Assembly: GCA_050288105.1 (NCBI GenBank)
Contig: JBNKDE010000017.1
Location: 1-64,000 of the forward strand
Direction of reading: 5' to 3'
Source of the DNA: JACNJF01 sp050288105
GTDB taxonomy: Bacteria; Pseudomonadota; Gammaproteobacteria; GCA-001735895
DNA length: 64,000 nucleotides
The position numbers and the translations under genes are program-made. The notes under the pieces were generated by a model, which searched no databases, was not told where the DNA came from, and worked only from the letters and a program-made list of their open reading frames with translations. Below, piece after piece: positions 54,929 to 62,142 of the stretch; within the stretch, counting starts at the first letter, position 1, and every line of letters begins with the position of its first letter.

Positions 54929-55903
54929 TTGTATCCGATCATAGGTAATCAGATTTTTCATCCAGACCGCATTATTGCAATCTTCATGCTGGTGTTGCTA
55001 AGTGGGTGTGATAATAGTGAAAAGCATGTCGCGCTGGGTACACTGGAGCGTGATCGAATTGCACTAACAGCAACCACCAACGAAGTCGTTGTAGCCTTAC
55101 CGCAACAACCTGGGGCGCTTGTAAAGCAGGGTAGTGTACTGGTACGCCTTGACGATACCCTGCAGAAGGCGCAGGTTGATAAGGCACAGGCCGATGTGGA
55201 GCAGGCGCGGGCGAATCTGGAAAAATTACGACGAGGAGCCAGACCAGAGGAAGTGGCTGCTGCCAGGGCTCGTGTAGTTGGTGCGCGTTCGGCACTCGTT
55301 GAAAGTGAGGCAAGCTATAAACGCGTACTAAGCCTGATTCAGCAGAAGCTCGTTAGCGATACCGAGCTGGATAAGGCTCAGGCGGCGCGGGATGCAAACG
55401 AGGCCAGTCTGCAGAGTGCCCAGGAATCCCTGCTACTGTTAACCAATGGAGCGCGTGAAGAAGATTTACGTGCGGCGGAGGCTGCCTTGTCTGCCACCCA
55501 GGCGGTACTTTCGATGGAACAGAAACGTCTGGCGGACCTGACCGTTATCGCAACGCGTGATGGCATTCTTGATAACCTGCCGTGGAATCTTGGCGAGCGT
55601 GTCACCGCCGGAAGTCCGCTGGCGATTCTGCTGGCGGGGAAAGCACCCTATGCGCGTATCTATGTGCCCGAGCCTGGCCGGGTTAAGTTGAAAGTGGGTG
55701 ATACTCTGGTGGTGCATGTTGATGGTTTAGATGACTCTATAACAGGTCGTTTACGCTGGATTTCAACGGAACCCGCATTTACGCCTTACTACGCGCTGAA
55801 TCAGGAAGAGCGGGCGCGTTTAATGTTTCTGGCTGAAGTTCAGCTCCCCGACAGCGAAGCCCAATTGCCCAATGGGGTGCCGGTACAAGTCGAATTGCCA
55901 TGA
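54929..55903 (+). CDS. HlyD-type membrane-fusion lipoprotein of an ABC exporter
   Basis: A 324-residue periplasmic adaptor. A signal with lipobox LVLLSG-C is followed by a biotinyl-lipoyl-like half (VVVALPQQPGALVKQGSVLVRLDD), a long coiled coil (about 70-175) and a beta-barrel end. It starts at TTG, supported by GAGGA seven bases upstream. It lies about 98 bp after the MITE and overlaps the ATPase gene by 4 bp. It resembles YbhG-type fusion proteins of exporters for hydrophobic compounds. Confidence 0.88.
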   Translation: MYPIIGNQIFHPDRIIAIFMLVLLSGCDNSEKHVALGTLERDRIALTATTNEVVVALPQQPGALVKQGSVLVRLDDTLQKAQVDKAQADVEQARANLEKLRRGARPEEVAAARARVVGARSALVESEASYKRVLSLIQQKLVSDTELDKAQAARDANEASLQSAQESLLLLTNGAREEDLRAAEAALSATQAVLSMEQKRLADLTVIATRDGILDNLPWNLGERVTAGSPLAILLAGKAPYARIYVPEPGRVKLKVGDTLVVHVDGLDDSITGRLRWISTEPAFTPYYALNQEERARLMFLAEVQLPDSEAQLPNGVPVQVELP

Positions 55904-56826
55904 GCGGCTGGGTCATTAAAGCGACTGCGTTAAGTCGAAATTTCGGCGATGTGAAGGCCATACAGCAGCTCGATCTGGAAGTCGAAAAAGGCCGAATCTA
56001 TGGATTTCTTGGTCCCAATGGCTGCGGAAAAACAACCGCTATACGCATGTTGACGGGGTTGTTAGTACCCAGCTCAGGTGAGGTGGAAGTGCTGGGCCAC
56101 CAGTTGCCTGAGGATGCGGAAAAGCTGCGTCTGCATATCGGTTATATGACTCAGAAGTTCTCGCTGTACGATGACTTGACCGTATTGGAAAATCTGCAAT
56201 TTGTTGCCAATATCTACGGACTCTCGGGGCGCAACAAAAAGCAGCGCATCCAGGAATTGCTCAGTCTCTACAACCTGGAACACAAAAAACATCAACTTGC
56301 CGGCAGTATGAGTGGTGGCCAAAGGCAACGCTTAAGTCTTGCTGCTGCGACCCTACATAAGCCTGATTTACTGTTTCTGGATGAACCAACTTCAGCGGTC
56401 GATCCGGAAAATCGGCGCGACTTCTGGGAGCGCCTGTTTGATCTCAGCGAGCAGGGGACCAGCATCCTGGTTTCTACCCACTATATGGATGAAGCTGAGC
56501 GCTGTCATAAGCTCGCCATACTGGAAACGGGCATCAAGCGCGCAGATGGCACACCTGATGATCTGATGCAGAATATGGGGGCTCAGGTGGTTGAAATTGA
56601 ATCCTCCAACCTGCGCCAGCTTAAACAAAAGCTGCTCAACATCGAGGAAGTCATCTCGGCGGCACAACTTGGCTCGCGCCTGCGCGTACTGGTAAAAGAT
56701 CGTATCGACGACCCGTTGCAATTTCTGTCACAGCAGTCCTGCATAGGCGAGGGTGAAAAGATGAATCTGGTAAGACCCAGTCTGGAGGATGTTTTTGTTA
56801 CCAGTACGGGGGGCGGACGACAATGA
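55900..56826 (+). CDS. ABC exporter ATP-binding protein
   Basis: A 308-residue ATPase. Walker A is GPNGCGKTT, the signature is MSGGQRQRLSL and Walker B is LLFLDEPTSAVD. The C-terminal extension (about 215-308) is the usual tail of YbhF/drrA-type exporters. It is coupled to the adaptor and permease by ATGA overlaps. The substrate is not evident. Confidence 0.95.
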   Translation: MSGWVIKATALSRNFGDVKAIQQLDLEVEKGRIYGFLGPNGCGKTTAIRMLTGLLVPSSGEVEVLGHQLPEDAEKLRLHIGYMTQKFSLYDDLTVLENLQFVANIYGLSGRNKKQRIQELLSLYNLEHKKHQLAGSMSGGQRQRLSLAAATLHKPDLLFLDEPTSAVDPENRRDFWERLFDLSEQGTSILVSTHYMDEAERCHKLAILETGIKRADGTPDDLMQNMGAQVVEIESSNLRQLKQKLLNIEEVISAAQLGSRLRVLVKDRIDDPLQFLSQQSCIGEGEKMNLVRPSLEDVFVTSTGGGRQ

Positions 56827-57968
56827 AATCATTGCTCAGGATACGCGCCATCTTTACCAAGGAACTGATCCAGCTGCGGCGCGATCGAATGACCTTTGGC
56901 ATGATGGTGATGATCCCGCTGATTCAGTTGATGTTGTTTGGATATGCGATTAATACCAATGTTCGTAACATTCCGGTGGGTCTGGTGGACTATAGTCAGA
57001 GCGCTTTAAGTCGAATTCTAGTACAGACTGTCACTGCTACCCAGGTGGTTAAATTCACCGCTCATTATAGCGACCTGCCTCAGGCCTATGCAGCGATGGC
57101 GAACTCTGAGATACGTGCGGTGCTGGTGATTCCACGCGATGTCAGCCAGCGGCTGGCAAGGCACCCTGCGGTAGGATTTGGTACGCCACCAGCCAGTGAC
57201 GGAGAAACCAGTCGACCGGTAGCTCAGTGGGTTGTTGATGGCTCTGACACCATAATTGCATCAGCAATCAAAAGCTTACGTGCAATGCCGCTGGTAGAGC
57301 TGCTGGGAAAACCGGCCAATCGAAATACTCCAACCTTCAGTGTCACCCTGCTTTATAACCCCGAGCAGCGCAGCGCAGTCAATATAGTGCCCGGTCTGGT
57401 TGCAATCATTCTCACTATGACCATGATTATGTTTACCTCGGCAGCTATTGTGCGTGAAAGAGAGCGTGGGAATATGGAAATGCTAATTACGACTCCCGTG
57501 CGTTCCGTTGAATTGATGCTCGGAAAAATAATCCCCTATATCTTTATTGGTGCGATTCAGGTGACGATCATCCTGGGCCTGGGACATGTACTCTTTCAGG
57601 TACCCGTGAACGGTAGTTTGCTGCAGCTAAGCGGAGTTACTTTCCTGTTTATCACTGCGAGTCTGGTGCTTGGGCTGGTGATATCGACTATCGCGAAAAA
57701 TCAGCTACAGTCGATGCAGATGACGGTATTCGTGCTACTCCCATCAATCCTGCTATCAGGTTTTATGTTTCCATACGAAGGTATGCCGCTTATTGCACAG
57801 TATATTGCGGAAGTTTTGCCAGCTACGCATTTTATGCGATTGATTCGAGGGGTTGTGTTGCGTGAGGCAGCCATGGCTGATATGGCAAGTGATGTTTACT
57901 GGCTGGCCGGGTTCATTTTGATCGCTTTGATCGTCGCATCAATAAGGTTCCAAAAACGACTGGACTAG
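56823..57968 (+). CDS. ABC-2-type permease
   Basis: A 381-residue membrane protein. The N-terminal helix (about 22-42) precedes a large extracytoplasmic domain, followed by five helices from about 190 on (VAIILTMTMIMFTSAAIVRERERG and onward). It matches the YbhS/YhhJ type. Only one permease gene is present, whereas E. coli ybhGFSR has two, so the transporter is probably a homodimer or has a second permease elsewhere. Confidence 0.93.
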   Translation: MKSLLRIRAIFTKELIQLRRDRMTFGMMVMIPLIQLMLFGYAINTNVRNIPVGLVDYSQSALSRILVQTVTATQVVKFTAHYSDLPQAYAAMANSEIRAVLVIPRDVSQRLARHPAVGFGTPPASDGETSRPVAQWVVDGSDTIIASAIKSLRAMPLVELLGKPANRNTPTFSVTLLYNPEQRSAVNIVPGLVAIILTMTMIMFTSAAIVRERERGNMEMLITTPVRSVELMLGKIIPYIFIGAIQVTIILGLGHVLFQVPVNGSLLQLSGVTFLFITASLVLGLVISTIAKNQLQSMQMTVFVLLPSILLSGFMFPYEGMPLIAQYIAEVLPATHFMRLIRGVVLREAAMADMASDVYWLAGFILIALIVASIRFQKRLD

Positions 57969-57973
57969 ATGTT

Positions 57974-58324
57974 TTAATCAGTGAGTTGCCAGAAATAATG
58001 GGAAACAATCGGAACGGCTCCTACCGCCAGGATGCTAATACAGCTGGTTTCGATTGGGTCAGCAATGACTACTCGAATTTTTTTTCCGGTGGCTTTTGCT
58101 GTCAGTGCCAGAGTCAGTTTTTCCTTAAATGAGGGGTCTATTTTGGGTAAAAAAATAGCCCGGGGGCCTGTGGCGCAGGTGACGCCTGGGTTGTCAAATT
58201 CACCCAGCAATACCAGGCCATCAGGGACTAGATGAATCTCGCTAGGTGTCGCTGAAGTCCATAGATAGGCATAACTCGGGCTGGACAACAGGTAGATAAA
58301 TATCGCTATGAGTAATTTTTTCAT
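57974..58324 (-). CDS. Exported hypothetical protein
   Basis: A 116-residue protein with a clear signal peptide (MKKLLIAIFIYLLSSPSYA-Y). The mature part has two Cys (VTCATG and ETSCISI) that may form a disulfide. No family is recognised. The start at 58324 is chosen for the signal peptide; an upstream ATG adds 11 residues. It converges with the ABC permease gene. Confidence 0.65.
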   Translation of the reverse strand: MKKLLIAIFIYLLSSPSYAYLWTSATPSEIHLVPDGLVLLGEFDNPGVTCATGPRAIFLPKIDPSFKEKLTLALTAKATGKKIRVVIADPIETSCISILAVGAVPIVSHYFWQLTD

Positions 58325-58419
58325 CGTGCAGTTTTCCCTGATGAGCTTTAAATACATAAAAAACTATTTTAACTTAATTTAAGCTTTGAAATCACCGACT
58401 TATTATTGTGCTGTACTGT

Positions 58420-58833
58420 TCAGCTTCTATCTGACTGGTTAAGTTTGAAAAACAGCGTGTTTAACCAGTTCAGGGATTCAAATAAAACAGTAGCTAAATA
58501 AAATGCGGTGAAAACAACCCCAAGAAAAGTCAGCGACATATGTAATGTATGATCAGGTGAAATCAAACCGGTTAAATTAATTGCAGCGACTGATAGCGCA
58601 ATTATCAACAATGACGGGGTGTTCGAAGCAGGTCGGCTGAAGCCCAACTGGGTCGCGAGTAATAAACCAAATGCGCACCAGCCGAGTTCAGAGTGCCATA
58701 ATTCACCATGCTCGGTAACGCATACGGCGCCAGCCAGGCAAATTGCGATAAGCCAATGTGCTAAACGTAACGGTGCAGTCCAGAGCAACTGAACAGGTTT
58801 AGATCGACAGGTTTTTAGGATAAGGTTTTTCAT
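58420..58833 (-). CDS. Short cytochrome b561-like membrane protein
   Basis: A 137-residue protein with four hydrophobic helices. The N-terminal segment LRLAHWLIAICLAG and HGELWHSELGW resemble the di-haem cytochrome b561/hydrogenase-cytochrome-b family. Candidate axial His are in RLAHW, WHSE and HTLHMS. It is shorter than typical members (about 170-180), so the fourth helix may be reduced. Its redox partner is unknown. Confidence 0.6.
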   Translation of the reverse strand: MKNLILKTCRSKPVQLLWTAPLRLAHWLIAICLAGAVCVTEHGELWHSELGWCAFGLLLATQLGFSRPASNTPSLLIIALSVAAINLTGLISPDHTLHMSLTFLGVVFTAFYLATVLFESLNWLNTLFFKLNQSDRS

Positions 58834-59028
58834 GCAATGTAATCCTTTGTTTTGAGTTCGAGGCTATACAATACCCCTCAATTCTGAAATGAAACTGAAA
58901 CCGCTTAAGGGATTTGCTCAAGTTGGTAGGGTGGAGTCTGAAGATAAGCTAATATCAGAGAGCTACTCCCCTGGGGATTGCTTTTGTTAAAGTTGAGACT
59001 AAAGCCCGATTGGATGTTCCATAATATA

Positions 59029-59451
59029 ATGAAAAAATTCGTTCTGCTTGTCCTTGTCGCAATATCTCTGAATTGGGCAGTTGACTATTACCCCGCTTTG
59101 CTACAGTCGGTGTCAGCCGACGACAATGCACTTATAAATGCGTTTAACAGTCGTAAAAGTAATATTCAGGTTATCGGCTCAGGTGTGGTGATTAAAAAAC
59201 TGGCAGACGATAACAAGGGGAGTCGGCATCAGAGATTTATCCTGAGATTATCTTCAGGGCAAACTGTGCTCATTGCTCACAATATAGATCTGGCTGGGCG
59301 GATAAACTCATTAGAAGAGGGTGACGTTGTGAGTTTTAATGGGGAATATGAATGGAATAAAAAAGGAGGGGTAGTGCACTGGACGCATCGTGACCCTTCG
59401 CGCAGGCATGTGGATGGATGGTTACAGCATAAGGGTGTCAGGTATCAATAG
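59029..59451 (+). CDS. DUF3465-family exported protein
   Basis: A 140-residue protein with an N-terminal hydrophobic signal (MKKFVLLVLVAISLNWAVD). The rest has the family pattern of an OB-like domain (RHQRFILRLSSGQTVLIAHNIDL) ending in WTHRDPSRRHVDGWLQHKG. The start at 59029 is chosen because it opens the signal sequence; other in-frame ATG codons lie upstream. The function is not established. Confidence 0.78.
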   Translation: MKKFVLLVLVAISLNWAVDYYPALLQSVSADDNALINAFNSRKSNIQVIGSGVVIKKLADDNKGSRHQRFILRLSSGQTVLIAHNIDLAGRINSLEEGDVVSFNGEYEWNKKGGVVHWTHRDPSRRHVDGWLQHKGVRYQ

Positions 59452-59487
59452 CGCCTGATTTGATACAGCAGCGTGTACCGTTTCAGG

Positions 59488-59514
59488 CCTGGACATCGCG
59501 CTGGATGTCCCGGC
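59488..59514. terminator. Hairpin between convergent DUF3465 and DUF4332 genes
   Basis: GGACATC and GATGTCC form a 7-bp stem extended by a GCC/GGC pair, with a 6-nt loop. There is no T-run, so this is a weak terminator call between convergent genes. Confidence 0.4.
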
Positions 59515-59527
59515 ACATCTATAACGA

Positions 59528-59935
59528 TTAATAGCTCAGCACAGGCTCTAGTGATTTGGCTTCTTCAATCCACTTGCCAACCACTTTTTCACTGGGTGCT
59601 ACCTTGCATAGTTTTTTACTGGCGTTAACTTCAGCCATTTTTGCGGCGAGATTTTCCGCATTGCGATTACGTAATTCCTTAACTGTATCCACGCCGGCAC
59701 CTTCGAGTAGCTCAGCAAACTGCCCAGCAACGCCGTTGATGCGGAAAAGGTCACACATATTTGCCCATTTTAAAATATAGGTTTCGCTGATTTGAGTTTG
59801 TTCAGCCAGCTTTTTTCTGTCATTACGTGTGGCAGCGGCCTGCAGGTATTTATCAGTAGTGCTAATCCCTTCAGCTTTTAATATTTCAGCGTACTTGGGT
59901 CCGATACCTTCTACCTCTTGAATATTTTTTGACAT
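59528..59935 (-). CDS. DUF4332 helix-hairpin-helix protein
   Basis: A 135-residue cytoplasmic protein. It starts with the helix-hairpin-helix motif VEGIGPKYAEILKAEGI and has a second one around FRINGVAGQFAELLEGAGV, as in DUF4332. These motifs usually bind DNA, but the family role is unknown. It is followed on the same strand by an unrecognised gene 25 bp upstream, possibly in one operon. Confidence 0.82.
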   Translation of the reverse strand: MSKNIQEVEGIGPKYAEILKAEGISTTDKYLQAAATRNDRKKLAEQTQISETYILKWANMCDLFRINGVAGQFAELLEGAGVDTVKELRNRNAENLAAKMAEVNASKKLCKVAPSEKVVGKWIEEAKSLEPVLSY

Positions 59936-59960
59936 GTTATTTCCTTCCTGTTGAGTTGAT

Positions 59961-60353
59961 TTAGTTAAAAATTTGTTTCACTAAACTGGTTGGCTGACCG
60001 TATGGTCCCCAGCTTAAATCGATTATGGTATTGAGGATGTCGTCCTTTTTTAAAGCCATGAAGCTGGATAGTCGAGGTTGTAGAGCCCTGATTCCAAGCG
60101 CTGCTCTCGAAGCTGTGATACCCAGATTTTTTGCAAATGATGCTCGCTCAATTGAGTTTAATATTTGTACGGGATCTTCCGACATTAATTGTTTAATAGC
60201 GCCAGGAATATCCAGCTGAGGATTGGTCGTTGATAAACTGGCGGCTATCTCATACAAAAAATCATTGGCGAGATCCTTACTAAATCCGCAGCTTTCCAGT
60301 GCGGCTATTAAATCGCTTTTATGTTCGTGCAGTATCTGATTAAAAAATTCCAT
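59961..60353 (-). CDS. Unrecognised 130-aa helical protein
   Basis: A 130-residue, mostly helical cytoplasmic protein (MEFFNQILHEHKSDL and following). The start at 60353 is preferred over earlier ATG codons because GGGGGA lies just upstream. No domain is recognised. It shares the transcript of the DUF4332 gene downstream. No function is proposed. Confidence 0.6.
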   Translation of the reverse strand: MEFFNQILHEHKSDLIAALESCGFSKDLANDFLYEIAASLSTTNPQLDIPGAIKQLMSEDPVQILNSIERASFAKNLGITASRAALGIRALQPRLSSFMALKKDDILNTIIDLSWGPYGQPTSLVKQIFN

Positions 60354-60636
60354 GGCTTCCCCCTGATTTCTATTCATCTTGAATATGTAGAAACTATAGG
60401 AAAACAAAACCAGTTAAACAATGCGTCCAGCTTAGAGTTAACAATTGCTAACAATTGGGTTACCCGACAGGGCTGTAATCTGTTTGGACTGGTTTGAATC
60501 AGTTGTTGATGTGGCCGTTGCGCAGGATAGACTTCGCTGGGGTGCTTTCGATTTTCTGGAATTATCAGTGGCGCTAATATGGTGTGGAAAGCAGGTGCTT
60601 TGCACCTACAGCCCTGCTCGTTTTACAGTGCCTGAG

Positions 60637-61458
60637 TTAGATAAAAAAATCCTGATATTGTTTTGGCGTAATGGCGAGACGTTTTTTAAAGTTTCTCTGA
60701 AAATGGCTCTGGTCATTAAAGCCGAGAGCAAGTGAAGTGTCGAGAACGCTTTTACCTGTTTGCAAAAGTCTCTTGGCTCTTTGAATACGTTTGTCCAGTA
60801 AGAATGCATGAGGTGACAGGCCAAATTGTTGCTTAAAACAGCGCAGGAAATGATAACGGCTCATGTCTGCCTGGGTGGCCAAATCATCCAGCGAAAAGTT
60901 TTGCTCCGGGTGTTCGCTAATCATGCGCTTAACTTCATTCAGGCGTTGATTTATATAAGCTTGTTTTTCAGGGTGAGGTAGTTGCTGTTGGCGATGAATG
61001 CATCGATACAGAAAATCAATTAGAAGCGTTTCGGCTTTTAATACATCCTGTTGTGTCATTAACTGATTAAATAAACGGTCAAAATCCGTGAAAAATGCGA
61101 TGTCAGTTTCGTAGTGATTAATAAACGGTTTAAAGCTGTTCATCTCATGGCCCAGCATCTCAGTTTGAAGCTGCTGCACCCAGGCGCTGTCGATAAACAG
61201 CATTCGGTAAGACCATTCGCCCTGTTTCGGGTTGCAGGCGTGTACCTCTGCTGGATTGATGGTTACAGTGTCACCCGCTTTAATCGTATAGCTTTTTCCA
61301 CCGTTGACATACAGAGCTTCACCGGCGTCGATAACGCCGAAGGAAAACTCGTCATGCGAGTGGGGGTGATAGCATGCGCGTGAGCTTGATGCATGACGCA
61401 TTTCAATAAAAGGCAGTTTTTCATGCCGTTTTAACAGCACGCTATTGTCAACTTTCAT
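60637..61458 (-). CDS. AraC-family transcription regulator
   Basis: A 273-residue regulator. An N-terminal cupin sensor domain (HPHSHDEFSFGVIDAGEALY) is followed by two helix-turn-helix motifs (LDDLATQADMSRYHFLRCFKQQ and SLALGFNDQSHFQRNFKKR). The ATG at 61458 is preferred over an upstream start. It lies 16 bp from a LysE-type exporter gene on the same strand and probably controls it. Confidence 0.93.
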   Translation of the reverse strand: MKVDNSVLLKRHEKLPFIEMRHASSSRACYHPHSHDEFSFGVIDAGEALYVNGGKSYTIKAGDTVTINPAEVHACNPKQGEWSYRMLFIDSAWVQQLQTEMLGHEMNSFKPFINHYETDIAFFTDFDRLFNQLMTQQDVLKAETLLIDFLYRCIHRQQQLPHPEKQAYINQRLNEVKRMISEHPEQNFSLDDLATQADMSRYHFLRCFKQQFGLSPHAFLLDKRIQRAKRLLQTGKSVLDTSLALGFNDQSHFQRNFKKRLAITPKQYQDFFI

Positions 61459-61474
61459 GGGGTTTCGGTGGTTT

Positions 61475-62074
61475 TCAGAACAACATAAATAACACACTAG
61501 CTGACAATAGCAAAGCCATCAGGATATTAAACCCTCTCTGTTGCCAGTATCCGTTTAAATAGCGACTGATGACCAGGCCAGCCGCGGCCCAGATGGTAAC
61601 GCCACTCAAACAGGCGATGAATGAAATACAGCAGAAAGCGATAAGATATAAATAAACCGGTGAATTTGCAGACACGAAAAGTCCTATACCAGACATGGAT
61701 ACCAGCCATGCCTTAGGGTTTAACGCCTGTACCAGGCTACCCTGGATGAACGACGGTGGCTGCAGTTGATGGTGTCGCTGCGCGCTGCTCTGTACAGGGG
61801 TGGTTGCTATCTTGCTAGCCATATACAGCAAAAATCCGGCGCCGAGATATTTCATGGCGCTGGCAATTTCAGGAATCACCATCAGCAAACCACCGAGGCC
61901 GATGCCTACCAGTAAAACAATTAAGGTATAGCTAATACTGGCGCCCAGTACATGGGTAAAAGCCCTGCGAAAACCAAAGTTAGCTCCAGCGCTGGTAGCA
62001 ATAATGTTCACCGGACCGGGGGTTACCGCTCCGATAAAAGCAAATATCGACATTGAAACAAAGACACTTAACAT
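61475..62074 (-). CDS. LysE/RhtB-family amino-acid exporter
   Basis: A protein of about 199 residues with six hydrophobic helices. The family start is FAFIGAVTPGPVNIIATSAG, with a conserved proline segment and later LVQALNPKAWLVSMSG. It is one of two genes, with the AraC regulator, that probably form an inducible export unit. The substrate is likely an amino acid or derivative, by family only. The start is uncertain among TTG 62092, ATG 62074 and ATG 62050. Confidence 0.88.
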   Translation of the reverse strand: MLSVFVSMSIFAFIGAVTPGPVNIIATSAGANFGFRRAFTHVLGASISYTLIVLLVGIGLGGLLMVIPEIASAMKYLGAGFLLYMASKIATTPVQSSAQRHHQLQPPSFIQGSLVQALNPKAWLVSMSGIGLFVSANSPVYLYLIAFCCISFIACLSGVTIWAAAGLVISRYLNGYWQQRGFNILMALLLSASVLFMLF

Positions 62075-62142
62075 CAGCAAAACCAGTAACAAACAGATTG
62101 CAACCTTAATCTGTAAATTTCACTGGATATAGAACAAAATTG

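Noticed and set aside
54638..54961. 107-aa minus-strand frame across the MITE
   Set aside because: It is made of the MITE body and the start of the adaptor gene, with no domain or ribosome site; it is a by-product of repeat sequence.
60445..60735. 96-aa plus-strand frame opposite the AraC gene 3' end
   Set aside because: Starts at TTG without a ribosome site, overlaps the well-supported AraC coding sequence by about 100 bp and has no recognisable feature.
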